Shown piece after piece: positions 38,339 to 50,915 of a stretch of DNA of 64,000 nucleotides. The translations under genes were made by a program, and so were the position numbers. Origin of the DNA: Rachycentron canadum (lineage: Eukaryota > Chordata > Actinopteri > Carangiformes > Rachycentridae); NCBI GenBank assembly GCA_038496675.1, contig CM076671.1, positions 8,022,775 to 8,086,774 on the forward strand, written 5' to 3'. The notes beneath the pieces are model-generated. The model made no database searches and was not told the DNA's origin. It saw only the letters and a program-made list of their open reading frames with translations. Every line of letters begins with the position of its first letter. Positions within the stretch are counted from its first letter, which is position 1.

Positions 38339-38500
38339 GATGGAGTACAGAGCACTCTCACTCCTCCTCAGCTCCTCCTTGTCCTCCAAATATGGATTCT
38401 TCTGGTTTCAAAAAACCAAAATGGCGATGGGCAAATTATAAAGTTGAAGCCTCAAAATGGCAGCTCACAAACCGATGGGTGGCGTCACCGTGGATTGCCA
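38339..38500 (+). repeat. Dispersed repeat family 1, copy D (partial)
   Basis: Shares CTCACTCCTCCTCAGCTCC, CCAAATATGG and GGTTTCAAAAA with copies A, C and E, followed by AAGTTGAAGCCTCAAAATGG, which parallels the end of copy E. The left half is degraded. Confidence 0.65.
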
Positions 38501-40389
38501 CTTGTTTTAATCATGTGATGCCGATCAAATATCAATGCATCAGTGCGTTGAAATATTACAAGCGTTACATCATTTTCAGACAAGATTTACGAAACAAATT
38601 AAAATGACAGAAACATTGATTTTCCATCTGCTACCATGGAGGGGGCAGCCAGTCACCTGATCATAGCATTTGTTGAAGAGGACCATGAAATGTAGTTGAA
38701 AGCTCCAAAAACATTTTGTTAATCTTACTTATAATGTTCATATTTTTATATAATTCTGACATTTGTGACCAAATAAGCAAAACTTAAAATTTATTTTTTG
38801 TCATTATTCATTCAGAGTTGAACACAGATATCTGCCATGTAAAATAATGAAGCCATAAATTGTGTTCATACAGAGACGGGGCCTTTAATGGACCTTTCAT
38901 TCTTGAAGTTGCAAATACACCCACAATATTTATAGATGTTATGGCTGCAAGTTCAGCACCGCTGGTAGAAACCGAACAGTCAAAATGTCCATTGTAGATG
39001 GAATTAGTTCATATCTTTGTGCAGTTCAGCTCCAGATCAGCTGATGAGAGTACACTAGGAGTCGTGGTAGTGGGAGTTTAGGCTCCATCCTCCTCCTCCT
39101 CCTTCTTCTTGGGCAGGATACAGTAGGCATCATTTAGTGAGGAGAGCGGTGGAAACAGCGAGGGGTTAGCCACGAGGTCGCCACACTTACTGCACGGCCG
39201 AGCTCATTTCCACTGCTGTCCACAGCTCGGGCTTCCCCTCAGAGGGAGAGAGAGAGAGAGAGATAGACAGACAAAGAGAGAGAAGTGCAGCCAGTGAAAT
39301 GGCTCATTCACTTTCTGATCACAGTCCGCCACTCTCTCCCTCACAAACTCACACACTTGCTGCACACACACACACAAATACACACACACACGCTGGCTGT
39401 GTTCATCGTGTGGTTATTTGCTATTTTTCATCCCTCGCTTCCCCAGTGTCATGAAAAATGTCCCCAGCTCTGACAGTTTACTTTGTGATCACCATCACTT
39501 CCAAAACTCACCAGATTTAATTAGAAACAAGCTTTTTTTTTATTTTACAGCTTTTTGTTCATCATGTGTCTGGACAGAAAATACTTGTGCTTAAAAAAAA
39601 AAAAAAAAAAAATCAGCAGACAAAAGTAGAGTAACCCAGTGTGCAGACTCAATATCTAAATATTTCTCAATTATGTTAATCCCCAAACTAATCTGATAAA
39701 TACGGCGACTGTAATGATATTCCAGAGCATAACCAAGCCAAAGCTGTCATATACTGGAAGTCTGGTTTCACAGGAACACACACACACATACAAGCTTGCA
39801 TCGTTTTCCCCTTCTGCACACACACACACTGTCTCTCTCTCTCTCTCCCACACACACAGATTTATGTTCAGGCACCCCAGAAGGCACAGCGATGCTGAAC
39901 CAATCCGCTTTTGTTGACTTGTACTTCTGCCAAGTCTCGCTATGAAGATGTCCCATCAGCCAAACGGTCAGATACCTAAGATGCTCGGCAAGTAATGGGT
40001 TGACTCACGTTTGAAGCATTTAGCCAACAATTCATGCCATGCAGAGCATCATGGGAAAATCTGTGAAATAAGATGAAGATATTTAGATCCTGCTTTTACT
40101 ATAAATGCGTTAAAGATCATCATATAAAATTAAGATTGGAGAAGATAATAGTTAAAGCGTTTAAACTTGCTAAATACGAGGCGAGGAAAAGTGAACGCTA
40201 TGTCACTGCAGAGTCCAAACAAACAATCAGAACAATGTGGAAGAAAGTGGAAAATAGAAACAAACACTTCAGGATACTTGATTTAATGAAGAAGAGGTTG
40301 TTTCCTTTTGCATTTCTCTCATTCGTCTGTTGTCCTCTGACGACATTATGTCCTGAGACCAGCCTCTGCTCTCAGAGCTAAAAATCACT
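38501..40389. other. Intergenic sequence, no supported gene
   Basis: AT-rich sequence with a (GA)n tract at 39243-39262, an A run at 39592-39611 and short CA/TC tracts at 39775-39860. The 102-codon frame at 40073 is lysine-rich with no recognisable domain. Confidence 0.45.
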
Positions 40390-40720
40390 CTCACTCCAAT
40401 TGTAAACTTGTCTCCGATACAGTTCCCCTCTGCGACCCCAGTGTCTCATCCAGGGATCAATACCACCACACACCACAGCCCTTTACTCACACTTCAGCCT
40501 GGCAGTAAGGGATTGCGGGGAGCTGGTGGGTCAATTGCCAGCCCCCTCTGGTGGGTTGATGGCCGTTCGTTAAAGAGCGGTCGACACGGCGGAGCTCGGT
40601 GTTAACGGTGTCAGCCCTGATACTCCCGCCGGGCCGCGCTCTCCTAATGACCAGCCAATCAATAGTCGTCTGCCCTCAGTACTGACCAATCAAATTGACA
40701 TCTCTTGTTGACACATCGAA
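40390..40720. promoter_or_regulatory. Candidate conserved noncoding block
   Basis: Unique, balanced sequence with CCAATTGTAAAC near 40398, GGTCAATTGCC near 40529, CCTAATGACCAGCCAATCAATAG (split across 40643-40665) and GACCAATCAAATTGAC near 40684. Two CCAAT-type cores and several homeobox cores stand out from the flanks. Confidence 0.4.
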
Positions 40721-41254
40721 CTGGAGAGGAAGAGGAAGGTTCAGCTGTGTCAGTATATAATAGTGTCGCGGTTAGGTTGGTTTTGTGATGCATTTACAAA
40801 CACTAAAAAATATTATCATTAATATATTATTGATTAAAGGGGACAGTTGCCTTCTCTGTGCAGGGTTTAAGGAAGGAAAGAAGAATTATCCAATATGATG
40901 GTGTTATTTTTGTTTTTTGAGGATTTGAAGATGTCCAATTCAAATGAAAGGTGGTTTTTGAATAATTATTATTGGCTCCTAGCCTATTTTCTATGCAAAA
41001 AACAAGTCTTCATTGCCACTCTGTATCAGTTTCTGGCACTATTTTGTTTTGTGACAAATTCACCTGTGCCTCTGCTGGTGAACTTGTTTTGTTTCCCTCT
41101 TTTCTCTTTTGGGGTGAGATATTTTTATCAGCTCCATGGGGTTTCTTTTCTCAACCGCACAGTTTGTATTTCTGCCTCTCTGTCTCTGTGCTCTTGTCAG
41201 CTTTTGGCATTTATTTGCAAATAAACCAAACCCAAACTATTTATATATAAATAA

Positions 41255-41400
41255 GGCCAGGAGCTGTTTGATAGCAGTTATCATTGGGAAATGGCCCAAT
41301 CTTGTTCCCTGTGACGCCTCAAAACGCCAATCCTCTCCTTAAATCCATCCATCTAGACATTGCTGTGTGCCGCATCATGGTTTGATGTATTTGTGAAGGT
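41255..41400. promoter_or_regulatory. Weak candidate conserved noncoding block
   Basis: Non-repetitive sequence with GATAGCAGTTATCATTGGG and CCATCTAGACATTG. It differs from the T-rich DNA on its left. Low confidence without alignment. Confidence 0.25.
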
Positions 41401-42599
41401 GGGAGGGAGAGGGGGCAGGAAATGGACAAGTCTTGGACATGAAAAGGGATTCAGGCCACGTGGCGATGGCTACACTGGAGCCTCAGTCCTCTGTGTCTGT
41501 CGCTGAGTTGCCCCGTCCGTCCATCTGTCCGTACGCCCTCAAAGGGACGTTTGTCCCACCACAAGGGTCAGTCAGAGCGCACGCATAGATCCAGAGATAA
41601 AGAAAGAAAGAAAGAAGCGCACCCTCTTCTGACTGGACAAATAGACATTTGGTGACTCAAAGTACAGGCACTCCAGCACCACTTTAATCATCTCACACAA
41701 TAAAAGTAGAGGACAGTTGTTTTCAATGGAAAGAGGTAACGCAGGACAAAATAGACGGAGAGCAAAGCTTCTGTTGATCTGATTTTATTGTGGAGGTGAT
41801 GACATCAAAGCAAGGCAGTCGGTCAGGTCAGAAACAGACTGACTGCAGTAAAGAGTGCAAGGCATTGTCAAGAAAATGAATTAATAAAAACCAGGTGTCT
41901 CCACCAACATCGGCTTCTCGTGAGAAGAGAAAAACAGACCTGTTTGTAGCTTCTTTCAGTTAATCCAGTCATTTTTTTTTATGGTTTTGTTAAAATAAAT
42001 AATTTTTTGGAAGAAAGGTGCGAGATTTCCATTGGACAGCGAAAACGTATAATACATCAGCTTGAGACCACTTCCACTTTATTTAGAGTGAAGTATTCTT
42101 GACTCCTTGAGTGCTGTAGACAAAAATAATACTTTTTGTGAATGGCGTTTGGAATGTAAAAATCAAATACAGTAAAAGTGTGTTGTTTGTGACACATTTA
42201 CCCCGTCACTGATTCATACATGTCATATACAAGATGTTTCTGCTTTCGTTCATTCATAAAAACACTCCTATCAACACATTATCACCACTTCTGTTATATT
42301 AGAAGAACTGAATATCTAATTTTGCAGGGCAAATGGTTAAGAAAATTAAATGGTGTACATGATGTAGAAAATTTGTGGTTACATAAACTCATAAGTCCCA
42401 CCTCAGCTCTGGCAAAATACCTTATGAAACAGTATATCTGAGAGGAGCTGGTATTTTCAGTAGGAGATGTGACAAAGTGACATCATGCTGAGGGGAAATG
42501 AGCACGAGCAGAGATATATTCAAAAAAAAATTTTCTGCCGCCTCTATCCCTGAGCTTCACTGACAAAAATGCTTTAGGTGCTGAGGATTATGGATTAAT
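41401..42599. other. Intergenic sequence, no gene seen
   Basis: Mixed then AT-rich sequence with a short GAAA tandem near 41600. No exon or RNA gene recognised. Confidence 0.45.
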
Positions 42600-43070
42600 C
42601 TATAATAACTAGTGAAGGAAAAGAGAAAGGGAAGAAAAAAAAACAGTCTCCCGAGCCCAGAATCTAACATACCACCACGAGAAATACTGCCTCATCATCT
42701 AATGTTCCCACTAATATTCCCAAATTGTATCGTTTAGACCTGTATCAGCGGCAGAGAATTAATCATCATTTCTCTGACACTGCCCGTCCCCAGAGTTCAT
42801 TAAATAAACTATATCTCTCCCTCTAATTTCTACAAGTTGGCGAGATATATATTTTTTTTCTTTTTTGGTCCCTTCACCCAACCCCACCCCTCCATTCCTT
42901 GATAATCTGTTTATCCGTAAGTGTCACATTACATTTGCAAAGCAGCTGGGGGGACCACTGCCATCTTGTATGGAGGGGCTTGAGTGTGATTACCCGGCCT
43001 CATATTTGGCGCACACTCAGACTTGTCAAATCCTTTGATCTGAACTGTCTTCATAATCACTTCAAAAAGT
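42600..43070. promoter_or_regulatory. Candidate conserved noncoding block with a TCF/LEF site
   Basis: Unique sequence with several homeodomain-like cores (GAGAATTAATCATC near 42757, CATTAAATAAAC near 42798, CTCTAATTTC near 42820), an octamer-like ATTTGCAA near 42933, and CCTTTGATC at 43032-43040, which fits the TCF/LEF consensus. A T-rich tract near 42850 interrupts it. Confidence 0.4.
43032..43040 (+). promoter_or_regulatory. TCF/LEF-like site CCTTTGATC
   Basis: Matches the Wnt-responsive consensus (C/G)CTTTGAT(C/G). It gains some weight from lying in a candidate enhancer. Confidence 0.35.
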
Positions 43071-44267
43071 CTTCCTGAGAGCGTGAGGGCTTTACAAATG
43101 GGCTTCCCACTTTCACAAGGCTACACTCTTATTCTGTGTGTGTGTTTGTGTGTGTTTTCTGTCTATGTCTGTTTTATTTCTACTTTGTGTGATTGTCTTC
43201 CTCCTTTCGCTCTGCCAACGCAGATGAAAGAAACCAGCAGATAAAAACTAATTCAGATAACAAACCGGTCACATAAGAGAGGTAAACATGAACAGAAATC
43301 AATACATCTTGTGTTCAGTCATCTTGTGATACATCCAGTCGGATTGTACATGTCCTTTCATGTCAGAGGCTCCATTTGTATTTGTGTTAATTTTATACAT
43401 TACATATCATACATGCTAAAGTTGTTTGGGGCGCTAACAAATCCAGGTGACAGCAGTCCCATTAATAAATGGATTAAACAAAGGTTTTCTGACTGTGCTA
43501 AAGGAGGAACATCCGCCCGTGCATCAGTTAGTCGACAAGAAATTCAGTTATTTGACAGGAAATGAGGCAACAAAAGCACAACTTTAGAAACTGTTTGTTT
43601 TGTATGAAATCACTCCCTTTTTATGTCCAATGTTCAAACCCATTGTTTTATTTGAGTGTCTGGTTTCTCAGTGTGAAAGTCATTTAATCTAAATGTTTAA
43701 TGTAAACGTATACACCGCTGTCTGCTAACAACCCAACAGCGTCGTGTGACATCACACCTGGTAGCGATGGTGTAAAATGAAGATAGTTCCTAAGTGTCCT
43801 CAATCTCACTGAAGCGCTGAGTGGTTGTTCTTATAATGAACACAACTGCTGTCTAATGTTTTACAGCTGTAGCTCCACCATTTATTGCACTATGGGACAG
43901 TAGAGCACATTAGGTCTTTGTACGTTTTCCTTTACTTTAACTTAAAATGAGACTTTTTACACTGTGGTGCACAGTAGTAAGTAACAACATAAGGTTGTTT
44001 TGTGTTTCGCCACTAAATGCCATCATTACTTTTATTAGTTAGTGGAAAAGACCTTTGGAGTATTTCAACTTTAGGATTTAAGATCTCAGGACGGCGTGGG
44101 CGTGTACAGACTGCGCTTGATTGACATCTCGCTGCAGCTTTGTCACACCTGTTAAGGCGGGACCCATTTGCACCGATTTCATCCTTGTTCAGTAAATAAA
44201 CCCGGTGTCATCCCACCAGTTCGCATTTGAGACACAGTTAGCCCCTTCGTGTCTCCATCAATTCAAA
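43071..44267. other. Intergenic sequence, no gene seen
   Basis: Ordinary AT-rich sequence with a short TG tract near 43136-43156. Nothing recognisable. Confidence 0.5.
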
Positions 44268-44345
44268 TCAATTTAGATTTATTGGCATGGCTGTTAAAAA
44301 CAGTGTTGCCAGAGCAGAATGGATCCTGGTTAGTTATATACATAC
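44268..44345 (+). repeat. Dispersed fish repeat fragment (unclassified)
   Basis: The text around TTTATTGGCATGGCTGTTAA and GTGTTGCCAGAGC resembles a common dispersed fish motif pairing 'TTTATTGGCATGA' with 'GTTGCCAAAGC'. The identification is from memory of such repeats, not from a search. Confidence 0.45.
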
Positions 44346-44741
44346 ATCAGGTACAGTATATATAAAGGCCTCTGCTTCACTCTCCCTCTCTCAGGGATAT
44401 CTGTGCGTCTGTCTTTGTGATTTGTGTGGTGGGATTTCATTATCTCAATAGCTGCATTTCTCTGACAGTATGTGTGTATCTGTGTGTGTACTTCACTTTG
44501 TGTGCCTTTTTACCATAGGGTCCAGAAAAAGGGCTCAAGTGAAATAGATAATGGTGGCCTTTCAGCATATTTTTAATATCCTGCCCCTGTTGTCTCTCCC
44601 TCTCTCTCTCTCTTTCCTCGGTCAGACCTGAGAGCCCCCCCTCTCTCCCTGCAGTGGATGGATGGAGGCGGAAGCAGCAATGGTGGCGGCGGCGGGGTGC
44701 AAAAGGAGCACCCCCCCTTCGTTCTGCGCTTCAACAATAGC

Positions 44742-44749
44742 ATTTGCAT
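44742..44749 (-). promoter_or_regulatory. Perfect POU octamer beside a SOX-like core
   Basis: ATTTGCAT on the + strand, preceded by ACAAT (44734-44738) within TCAACAATAGCATTTGCAT. The two cores lie three bases apart, but their order differs from the canonical SOX-OCT composite. Confidence 0.35.
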
Positions 44750-44773
44750 ATTTTTATACTCTCTTTCCCTCCC

Positions 44774-44774
44774 T

Positions 44775-44812
<38 letters not shown>
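44774..44812 (+). repeat. (TC)n microsatellite
   Basis: TC dinucleotides with one TTTC interruption, directly after the octamer region. Confidence 0.9.
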
Positions 44813-45979
44813 AAAGAAAACAGCCTGAAGCGTGAATACTCCAGCAGCGGGCGTGTAGAGGAAAACGGAAGCTGGGGAGACGGCGTGTCCGCTTTTGCTG
44901 GGGGTGAGAGACGGTGTGCACACAAACACACACACACCCAAACACAAAGACACACGCACACACACAAACTAGGGCCCTTACCTCCAGAGGTTGTGCATCG
45001 CAGGGAGGATGGGGGGGGGGGGCAAGCAGGGATGTCACAGGAGTACAAAAGTTGTGTTTTTGTGTGTCTGTCTGTCTGTGTGTGAGTGTGTGTGCGGTGC
45101 CAGGGGACTGTGGCTCTCCTGAAAGAGGAAAAAACAAAAGAGAAAAGCAGACATTAGAATCAGATGGCCGCACTCTTAAAAACAAAATAGTCACACTACA
45201 TTTAAAGACTATCACGGGGACATTACTGCGCCACACAACAACAAGCTCCACCTTAAAACACTGCAAAACAATCAAATAATATGAAACAATATAACACTCA
45301 CAGGCCCCATCTGTCTCTATCCTGTACTGCAAGTTTGGTACGCTTAAATCTACTAGTAATGGAGTATTTTTACAGCTGCTTATACTTTAATAAATGATCT
45401 GAATACCTCCTCCACCACTGGTTACTTCATACTTCTACTGCACTACATTTCAAAATGTAATATTGTTCTTTTAACTTATATAAAATGTAACAAAATGTTC
45501 TTTAGGCTGTTTCTGTTTTCTTTTTTTCGATTATTTGGGTGATTTTTGTTGATTCAACATGTGCTTTCTGTATTTTTTTCCTCGTAGCCCCGCCCTCTCC
45601 CTCGGGCGCCCTCTGACCTGTAAAGGAGCTTGCGACGGCGCCGTCGGCTCTCCTCTGATTGGTCCACTCGGGGAGCAGACTGATTCTTTATCAGGCAGAT
45701 TGCGAACACCTGAGTGGTGAGTGTGTTGCGTTTTCGACTCTGTGCACTCGACCACGCCTGATGAGGATCTCTCAGTCCTGTGTGCCAGTCCTGAGTGTTG
45801 CTCTATCGACTGCGTGGTACAGTAAGGAGGTCTTTTGTGTTTGTTTTTACTCTCCTACTTCAACCACGCATCAGAAATAATAACAATTTAACATTTTTTT
45901 GCTGCTGTCCAGCAAAAATTATTTTCGGAGATCAACTGAGGAATTATGTTTAACTTCTTAAGCTAAAAAAACACATCCC

Positions 45980-46388
45980 ATACAAGTGTCAAACCGCAGT
46001 ATCAACGCCCACTGGTTTGTGAGTTGCTGTTTTAAAGCCTCCAGTTTGTAATTTGTCTGTCGGCCATCTTGGTTTTTTGAAACGAGAAAAAAAAATAATA
46101 ATTTGGAGAAGGTGGAGCTGAGGAGGAGTGAGGGTTGGATCTGACCTGCACTGTACTCTATCCTGACAGTGTGGTATAGTCTGCCAATCACACAGAAGCC
46201 ACGCCCTAATGCATACCCTGCTTTATGGCCTATTTTCTTCTAAATTCCCATAATTTAAAAATGAACGTTGCAAATGATCACGTTGCATTGAAGAAGACTT
46301 GAGACTGAGACTATAAGCTCATTAGGAAAGGTTTAAGACACTTAAGCATGTTTCAGCCCCAGAGTATACGTCCACTTCTATATACAGG
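45980..46388 (-). repeat. Dispersed repeat family 1, copy E (reverse orientation)
   Basis: On the minus strand this matches copy A. Shared strings include GCTTAAGTGTCTTAAACCT, CATAAAGCAGGGTATGCATT and CTCCTCAGCTCCACCTTCTC in the same order. It is the cleanest copy, about 400 bases, with no coding capacity. It is probably a nonautonomous transposon or SINE-like family of fish. I cannot name it. Confidence 0.8.
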
Positions 46389-48022
46389 TTATGGTCCCAC
46401 ATGATTTTGTTAAAAATTTGCTGTCACGTCAGAGGCTCTGGTGACATTACAATGAGCAATATATAAAAAAAGATAAAGATTCTTCTTTTTTTTTTTTAAT
46501 ATCTCAAAGACATTTCATTGATATATTTTTATCGCATATGTCATTACTTTTTCACAGTAAAGGGAAAGTTCAGATTAGCTCAACCACTGCACAAAACTAC
46601 CTAAGAACGACAAAAAAATTCTTTTCTTTGGACGAATTTACATTTTTGCCAGAAAAGCCTCTTGTTCAATCGTGCAAATATTTGTCAAAGTCCGCCGACT
46701 GCATTTCGCGGCCTTTAGCAAGCTCGTGAAAGCGTTTCCCATTTGCTGTGCTGAACACACCTCTGTGCATGGCTGCTTTTTTCCTGGGAACAAGGTTGTG
46801 TTTTCAGTTTGTTTGGAGTAAGAGGAAGAACTGTTTCCGATTATTAATTAATTAATTAATATTCTTGATTAGAGTCTGTTTTGTAGAAACTTCCTGAAAG
46901 ACGTAAAACTAATCAACCAGTTTTTTGTTGTTTTTTTTTTTTTTTTTAAATTATGACTAATCTTGAGACCACAAGCTTTGTTTTATAGGTGCAAGCATGT
47001 GATTTAGTTTCCAAATCAAGATTGTAGCTGTTTGTGACCTCTATGGTGTAAAAACAGTCAACTGAATTTTGTAGAAATATACAACGCTGTGCACAGGAGC
47101 AGCTTTTTTTGCAGAAAACTAGATATTCAAACATCAGAATATGGATCACAGCTCTGGTTCCTGTGGGTGCATTTTATCTGCACCGAAGACTATAAGACAT
47201 GCAGTCAGATTACTGAGAGAACCAGGCAGCGTTATGTAACAGTGTCATTCTTAGTTTCAGCTGGAGGAAAACACACAGGTTGGATAAATGTAGGCTAAAG
47301 TAGAGTTTCTGTGACAGATATTGACAATGCGTTGAGACGTGTGTTAGTCATTGTTGGGAGGATTTGTGTTTGTGGGCCGCTAATCTGAAAAGGTCTTTGA
47401 CAAACACAGCCGTGCGCACTGGGGAGGACTGAATTTAACACACACACACACTCACAGGCGTAACCGCAGAGAATTGGCCATGCTTTGCTAAGTTCTCGTC
47501 TAACACCTACAATACGAAGGTTACAGTCTGAGAATAACAAGACGCGCAGCACAGTGTTGAGGCGTGCTGCATGTAATTTCATCTTACATGACACCCGGCA
47601 TTATCTCAAGTTTAGTCATACAACGGAGGCGTCCCTGTGGAAGACCTTGATTTGGAGGTTGTGGCAACATAATACAAGCTTGCAGTCTGTTCTCCTGCTC
47701 TGACAATGGAGACATCCACAGGAGGAGTGAAACTGTTCCAGGCAACATGTATTAATACAAGCACATGTGGTGCCATATGCGCTGAAAAGTCACAAAAATG
47801 TGTTTTGTCCCAAACTGATGACACATGACGTATTGAATGTGACGCTACCTTTCAGGCAGTGTGAAAAATATTCCGTAAAATGTAAAAACTATTTATATCA
47901 AGACAGAAAAACCTGTTTAAATCCTCAGAAGGACAGATTAAATGTGATGCTGCTTGGCTAAAAACAAATCCTGTTATTCATTTTTTGAAGAAAAAAAATG
48001 GCCAAAACAGACAACAAATGGA

Positions 48023-48030
48023 GACACACA

Positions 48031-48075
<45 letters not shown>
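48023..48075 (+). repeat. (CA)n microsatellite
   Basis: About 52 bases of CA with one CC interruption near 48032. Confidence 0.95.
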
Positions 48076-48077
<2 letters not shown>

Positions 48078-49855
48078 ATGCTCAGTAAACATGTTCACAC
48101 ACAGTCAACATCACTTCCTGGAATGATGTCCTGACGGTGCATGACCAAAAGCCAAAAGCTGAGAGGGATATTTGACTTGACAGTCCATGCTGAGGCAATT
48201 TTCCAACACGGTTGAACAACAAAGTTCCATTGTGCTCTAGTCTGAGCTGCATTGTTTAATTCTCTTCCAACTAGTCATCGTTTGTGCAAGCTAATGATTC
48301 TCCTCCAAGGTAAAACAAAAAAAAAAAAAAAACAAACTGTCAGGAAAACAGCGGAAAGAGGTTAGTAGAATAAGAGAATCAGAGTCCCCTCTCTAGTCTT
48401 GTGGCATACATTGCTTCCTAGCCTGGTCTGCAGTCTGCACTGAGGCCTGCTGGTGAGTAATGTGCGGTGGTTGTGAGCTCACAGGGGTCGGCGGCCGGCG
48501 TGCAATGCCCTCAAAGCAGCTTTTGTGATGCTGCTGGCTTGAACGATCACGTCAGGCCTGGGTGAAGACGGAGGGAGGGGACAAGTGGGAAGGGGAAAGG
48601 AGCTCGCAGCAACGAGTGAAAGTGTGGATATAATAATCGCACAACTATGGAGGCTTGAAAGCAGAAATCATGTCAGGTGTCTCGAGGACTCAAAGGGTCA
48701 TGAAGAAAATTATTTTATGGCCATGTGAGTATGAAGAAACTGCAAAGGCATAAATTATAATAAAAAAATTTACATACACATTATGTAAAAGGTTGAGCCC
48801 TGCCAGCATGTCTTGTGAAGTAACACCAATTAACCAACATACTCAAATAACTCACAGCTAACCAGCAGGCTAATTTAGCATATGCTAATTTCTCCTCTAT
48901 AATCTATTACTAACAACCTGTTTGCAAAGAACTTCTAGACACAAAGTTACAAATGTCTATGCAGGAGAACATGCAAAAAGTGGCATCAAATACAGTGAAA
49001 TGTTGCCATTTAAAGAGAAAACTGCAAAGACTGAAGACGACTGAAGACTGAAAGGCAAAATGTTGTTGCAGAAGTTCACAAATCAAAAAGCTCTCAAATG
49101 TATGAAAGATGTTTAAGAGTAAAACCTTAAAGACCCCAAAAATTTGTGGTTTCAAAACATAAGTGTATCTCTGTTCTTGAATAAATGAGCAACAATGATT
49201 TTTTTTTATATTATATGAAGAATTTAACATTCAAAAGCTCTACTGATCTTCTTCATCAGGCCTGTGTGGGTGTGGTTTGACCACATGTCACAGACTGTGG
49301 CCTGGCAAAGAACAGGGATAGTCAAATCCAGAAATCTCTCATGTTAAATTGTCCGAACTGTGGTAACTTTAGCAGATAACTGTGTATCCTGTGTAGGCTT
49401 GAATAGGCTCTGTAGGGCCAGGCTGCTGCTAAGGCAGTTTTGTTGCAGTATCGAAGGTTGAGCTGGTGCAAAAGCTCAAGCTAGAACCAACAAACATGGA
49501 GTCTTTGAAAAGTAAAACCTCAAAATCAACTGGCTGGCAATGGAAATAAAAGTCTTTGCAGTTACTCATAGGCTAGTTACTAGGCTACTATTACCAGCTA
49601 CTAATTAGGCCGATATTAGCTGGTGCACATTGCAACCAAACAATGAAGGTTATATGGTCTGAAAAAGAAAATCTGACTATAATCATTCAAAATAACTGAG
49701 GGAGCCATACTACGACATATAAAAGCATAATCATCTCTTCATATCCACAGCTGCACAGCTAAATACCTCCAACATAGAGGGTAAATTGCATCACCTAAAT
49801 GCCCCCTGTTGCAGCTGATGTAGCTGCATGTTAGTAGCTTTTAGTTAATCCAGTC

Positions 49856-49856
<1 letters not shown>

Positions 49857-49901
<45 letters not shown>

Positions 49902-49908
49902 TGTGTGA
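49857..49908 (+). repeat. (TG)n microsatellite
   Basis: About 50 bases of TG with one TA interruption. Confidence 0.95.
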
Positions 49909-50344
49909 GAGCGAGCTGTAAGCCCAGGGAGGGGAAGGGAAGGAGTCATCTAGAAGAAGATGTATGTAAACCCATTTCCAAACAAATGGGCCTGACTGCA
50001 CGGCAACGGGGAGAGGTGCCATAAGCGTCCGGCGTGCATAATACCCGCATGAATCAAGACTTCCTGGCTGCTGAACGTGACCACACAAGCTCTCGTATGA
50101 ATAGCACGTGTCACCGGCGGTCGCATATCATCAACAACACTCTCCGACCCCAACAGCAAGGGCCTCGTTCTGAAGTTGGGAGTCACTCGTCATTATTATA
50201 CACGCCCTGAATCTGGAGCTAGCAAGCCATGCTCAGCCAGTCATACATGTTTATTGAAGACGCAGTGCAATATAATACATGCAAAACCTGCATTGCGTAA
50301 TACAAGGCGGTGTCAAAGTGTGGCCCGTGGATACACAGAGGCCC

Positions 50345-50915
50345 CTTGTCAGCTTTTAAAGGACCATACTAGTGTGTTTTTCACATGCTGCAGAGTTTCA
50401 GAGCTTTTTTTTCCTATTCTCCCAAACTGCCATTTATTTCCATTCACTTCTATATGATATGAAAGTCAATGAGCCTGCTCTTGCAGCAAGCCATTTTGCA
50501 AATCACATTACTGTGTTTTAGCACTCTAAATGCATTCCCCCTACTGTTCCAGGCAGCCATTGGTTTCCATTCGTTTTCAAATGCTATGAAAACCAGTCAA
50601 CAGAGACTTTCTTGAGTTGGGTAATTCATCAGTTTTTGTAAATGTCATATTATCGTCTCATGGCAAAGCAATTTAAGCACAGATTGATTTGACTTCAGAA
50701 TGCAACTTTTACAGAAATTTATGTAAAGAGAGTTTGTGGACTTTGCTTCAAATAAAAAAACTGAAATCAGTAGAAATCAGTGGCTGTCTGGGAAATGGGA
50801 AAATAGATTTCATTTGTAATTTTAAATTATTTTCATATCATACATGAATGAATGGAAGTCAATTGATTCCTGAAACTGTAGGAATAAAACATTCAGTAGT
50901 GTGTGTTCCAGGCTA
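50345..50915. repeat. Possible MITE-like element with diverged inverted ends
   Basis: The left end (about 50348-50405, ACTAGTGTGTTTTT then GAGTTTCAGAGC) resembles the reverse complement of the right end (about 50865-50912, CTGAAACTGTAG then CAGTAGTGTGTGTT). The interior contains two diverged versions of a unit around CCATTTATTTCCATTCACTT (50431-50450) and CCATTGGTTTCCATTCGTTT (50557-50576). No transposase is present. The ends are too diverged to be sure of a single element. Confidence 0.35.

Larger units (their letters stand above)
44346..45979. other. Intergenic sequence, no supported gene
   Basis: Contains TG/CA-rich patches (44909-44966, 45050-45095) and a G run near 45010. Open frames on both strands across 44570-45330 are driven by these dinucleotide tracts. 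Confidence 0.5.
46389..50340. other. Intergenic desert, no supported gene
   Basis: Mostly AT-rich sequence with an A/T homopolymer at 46931-46948, a TTAA tandem at 46843-46861 and two microsatellites annotated separately. Segments 48470-48570 and 49960-50220 are less AT-rich and unique, and might be regulatory. I could not identify exons or RNA genes. Confidence 0.45.

Noticed and set aside
40073..40381. Lysine-rich 102-codon frame
   Set aside because: AT-rich composition explains the Lys content; no known domain.
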